Of a stretch of DNA of 5,021 nt, positions 4,671 to 5,021 are shown one piece after another. This DNA comes from Bacillota bacterium (lineage in GTDB: Bacteria > Bacillota > Clostridia > Lachnospirales > CAG-274): contig JAGAHK010000118.1 in assembly GCA_017627115.1 (NCBI GenBank), positions 1-5,021 on the forward strand. The letters are read 5' to 3'. Under the pieces are notes generated by a model. It ran no database searches. It was not told where the DNA came from and saw nothing but the letters and a program-made list of their open reading frames with translations. Made by a program: the position numbers and the translations under genes. The first letter of the stretch is position 1. Every line of letters begins with the position of its first letter.

Positions 4671-5021
4671 ATGCTAATAAATATCAACGAACCGCTTAGA
4701 AATCCAAAACTTGAAGAAATGTTCAAAAAGCGCGCCGCATTAAGCCCGGGGGATGAAAAAGCCACGCTTTCGCTTATGAACGAAATGGCGGAGGAGATAG
4801 TGATGAATGCGCGCTTTCTTTCGCCTGTAGAGTTTGAAGAGGATAACATAGAAACAGACGAAAACGGAAATGTTGTTTTCGGCAAGGGTACTGTCATAAA
4901 TTTTGCACAGTTGAAAGGACCCGACGGGAATATGTATTTCCCTGCGTTTACAAGCCGGGACGAACTGCGCAAATGGAACGATGCCGAAGACGTTAAAACG
5001 ATGATACTTTCTTTTGATGAT
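4671..5021 (+). CDS. SseB-family protein, N-terminal part (runs off right edge)
   Basis: One hundred and seventeen codons are visible, open to the right edge. The start ATG at 4671 has AAAGGAGAG four bases upstream. The protein begins MLININEPLRNPKLEEMFKK, then a helical segment to about residue 48 and FLSPVEFEEDN (49-59). The diagnostic stretch INFAQLKGPDGNMYFPAF (76-93) plus TSRDELRKW (94-102) matches the SseB N-terminal domain (PF07179). That domain is named after the E. coli serine-sensitivity enhancer, and its biochemical role is not established. No signal peptide or membrane segment is seen, so it is probably cytosolic. Whether the C-terminal SseB domain follows cannot be seen. It has its own promoter and is transcribed away from the other genes in the window. 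Confidence 0.85.
   Translation, partial: MLININEPLRNPKLEEMFKKRAALSPGDEKATLSLMNEMAEEIVMNARFLSPVEFEEDNIETDENGNVVFGKGTVINFAQLKGPDGNMYFPAFTSRDELRKWNDAEDVKTMILSFDD

Noticed and set aside
4472..4972. Minus-strand open frame of 166 codons
   Set aside because: It is antisense to the SseB-family gene and crosses that gene's promoter. It has low-complexity Ser/Phe/Ile content and no supporting ribosome site.

Overview
The window looks like chromosomal DNA of a low-to-moderate GC Firmicute, probably an anaerobic gut-type Clostridia (Oscillospirales-like). That placement is an inference. It rests on strong AAAGGAG ribosome-binding sites, sigma-A-type promoters with 17-base spacers, a YgiQ-type radical SAM gene, an ECF vitamin-transporter S component, a secreted 'copper amine oxidase N-terminal' domain protein, a NifX-type iron-sulfur/metal protein and an SseB-family protein. 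No marker in the window fixes the genus.

Layout, left to right. Positions 1-445 (minus) hold the N-terminal 148 codons of a YgiQ-family radical SAM protein that runs off the left edge. It sits 24 bases downstream of a flavin-reductase-family (flavoredoxin-like) gene at 470-1060 (minus), so the two probably form an operon. Positions 1061-1493 hold no protein gene. They contain a dense cluster of perfect hairpins (about 1117-1296), a promoter-like sequence firing leftward into it (1320-1348), a pair of imperfect direct repeats (1398-1447) and the terminator of a tRNA gene. A complete tRNA-Arg(ACG) lies at 1494-1566 (minus) with a near-ideal promoter at 1579-1607. Then come an ECF-transporter S component (1719-2246, minus), a terminator (2401-2433) and a 485-residue exported protein (2449-3906, minus). 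The exported protein has two copper-amine-oxidase-N-type units followed by a long repetitive, Asp/Gly/Tyr-rich tail. A NifX/NifB-type protein with a His/Cys-rich tail follows at 3999-4382 (minus), and then a divergent intergenic region. The right edge holds the first 117 codons of an SseB-family protein (4671 onward, plus).

Most genes look like separate housekeeping or accessory transcription units rather than one pathway. The clearest functional pairing is the flavin reductase with the YgiQ-type enzyme. I found no convincing new multi-gene system. The signals most worth a second look are the structured, apparently transcribed non-coding element between tRNA-Arg and the flavin reductase, and a perfect 14-base palindrome (TTGATATATATCAA) over the -35 box of the NifX-type gene. 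That palindrome matches the FNR half-site arrangement.
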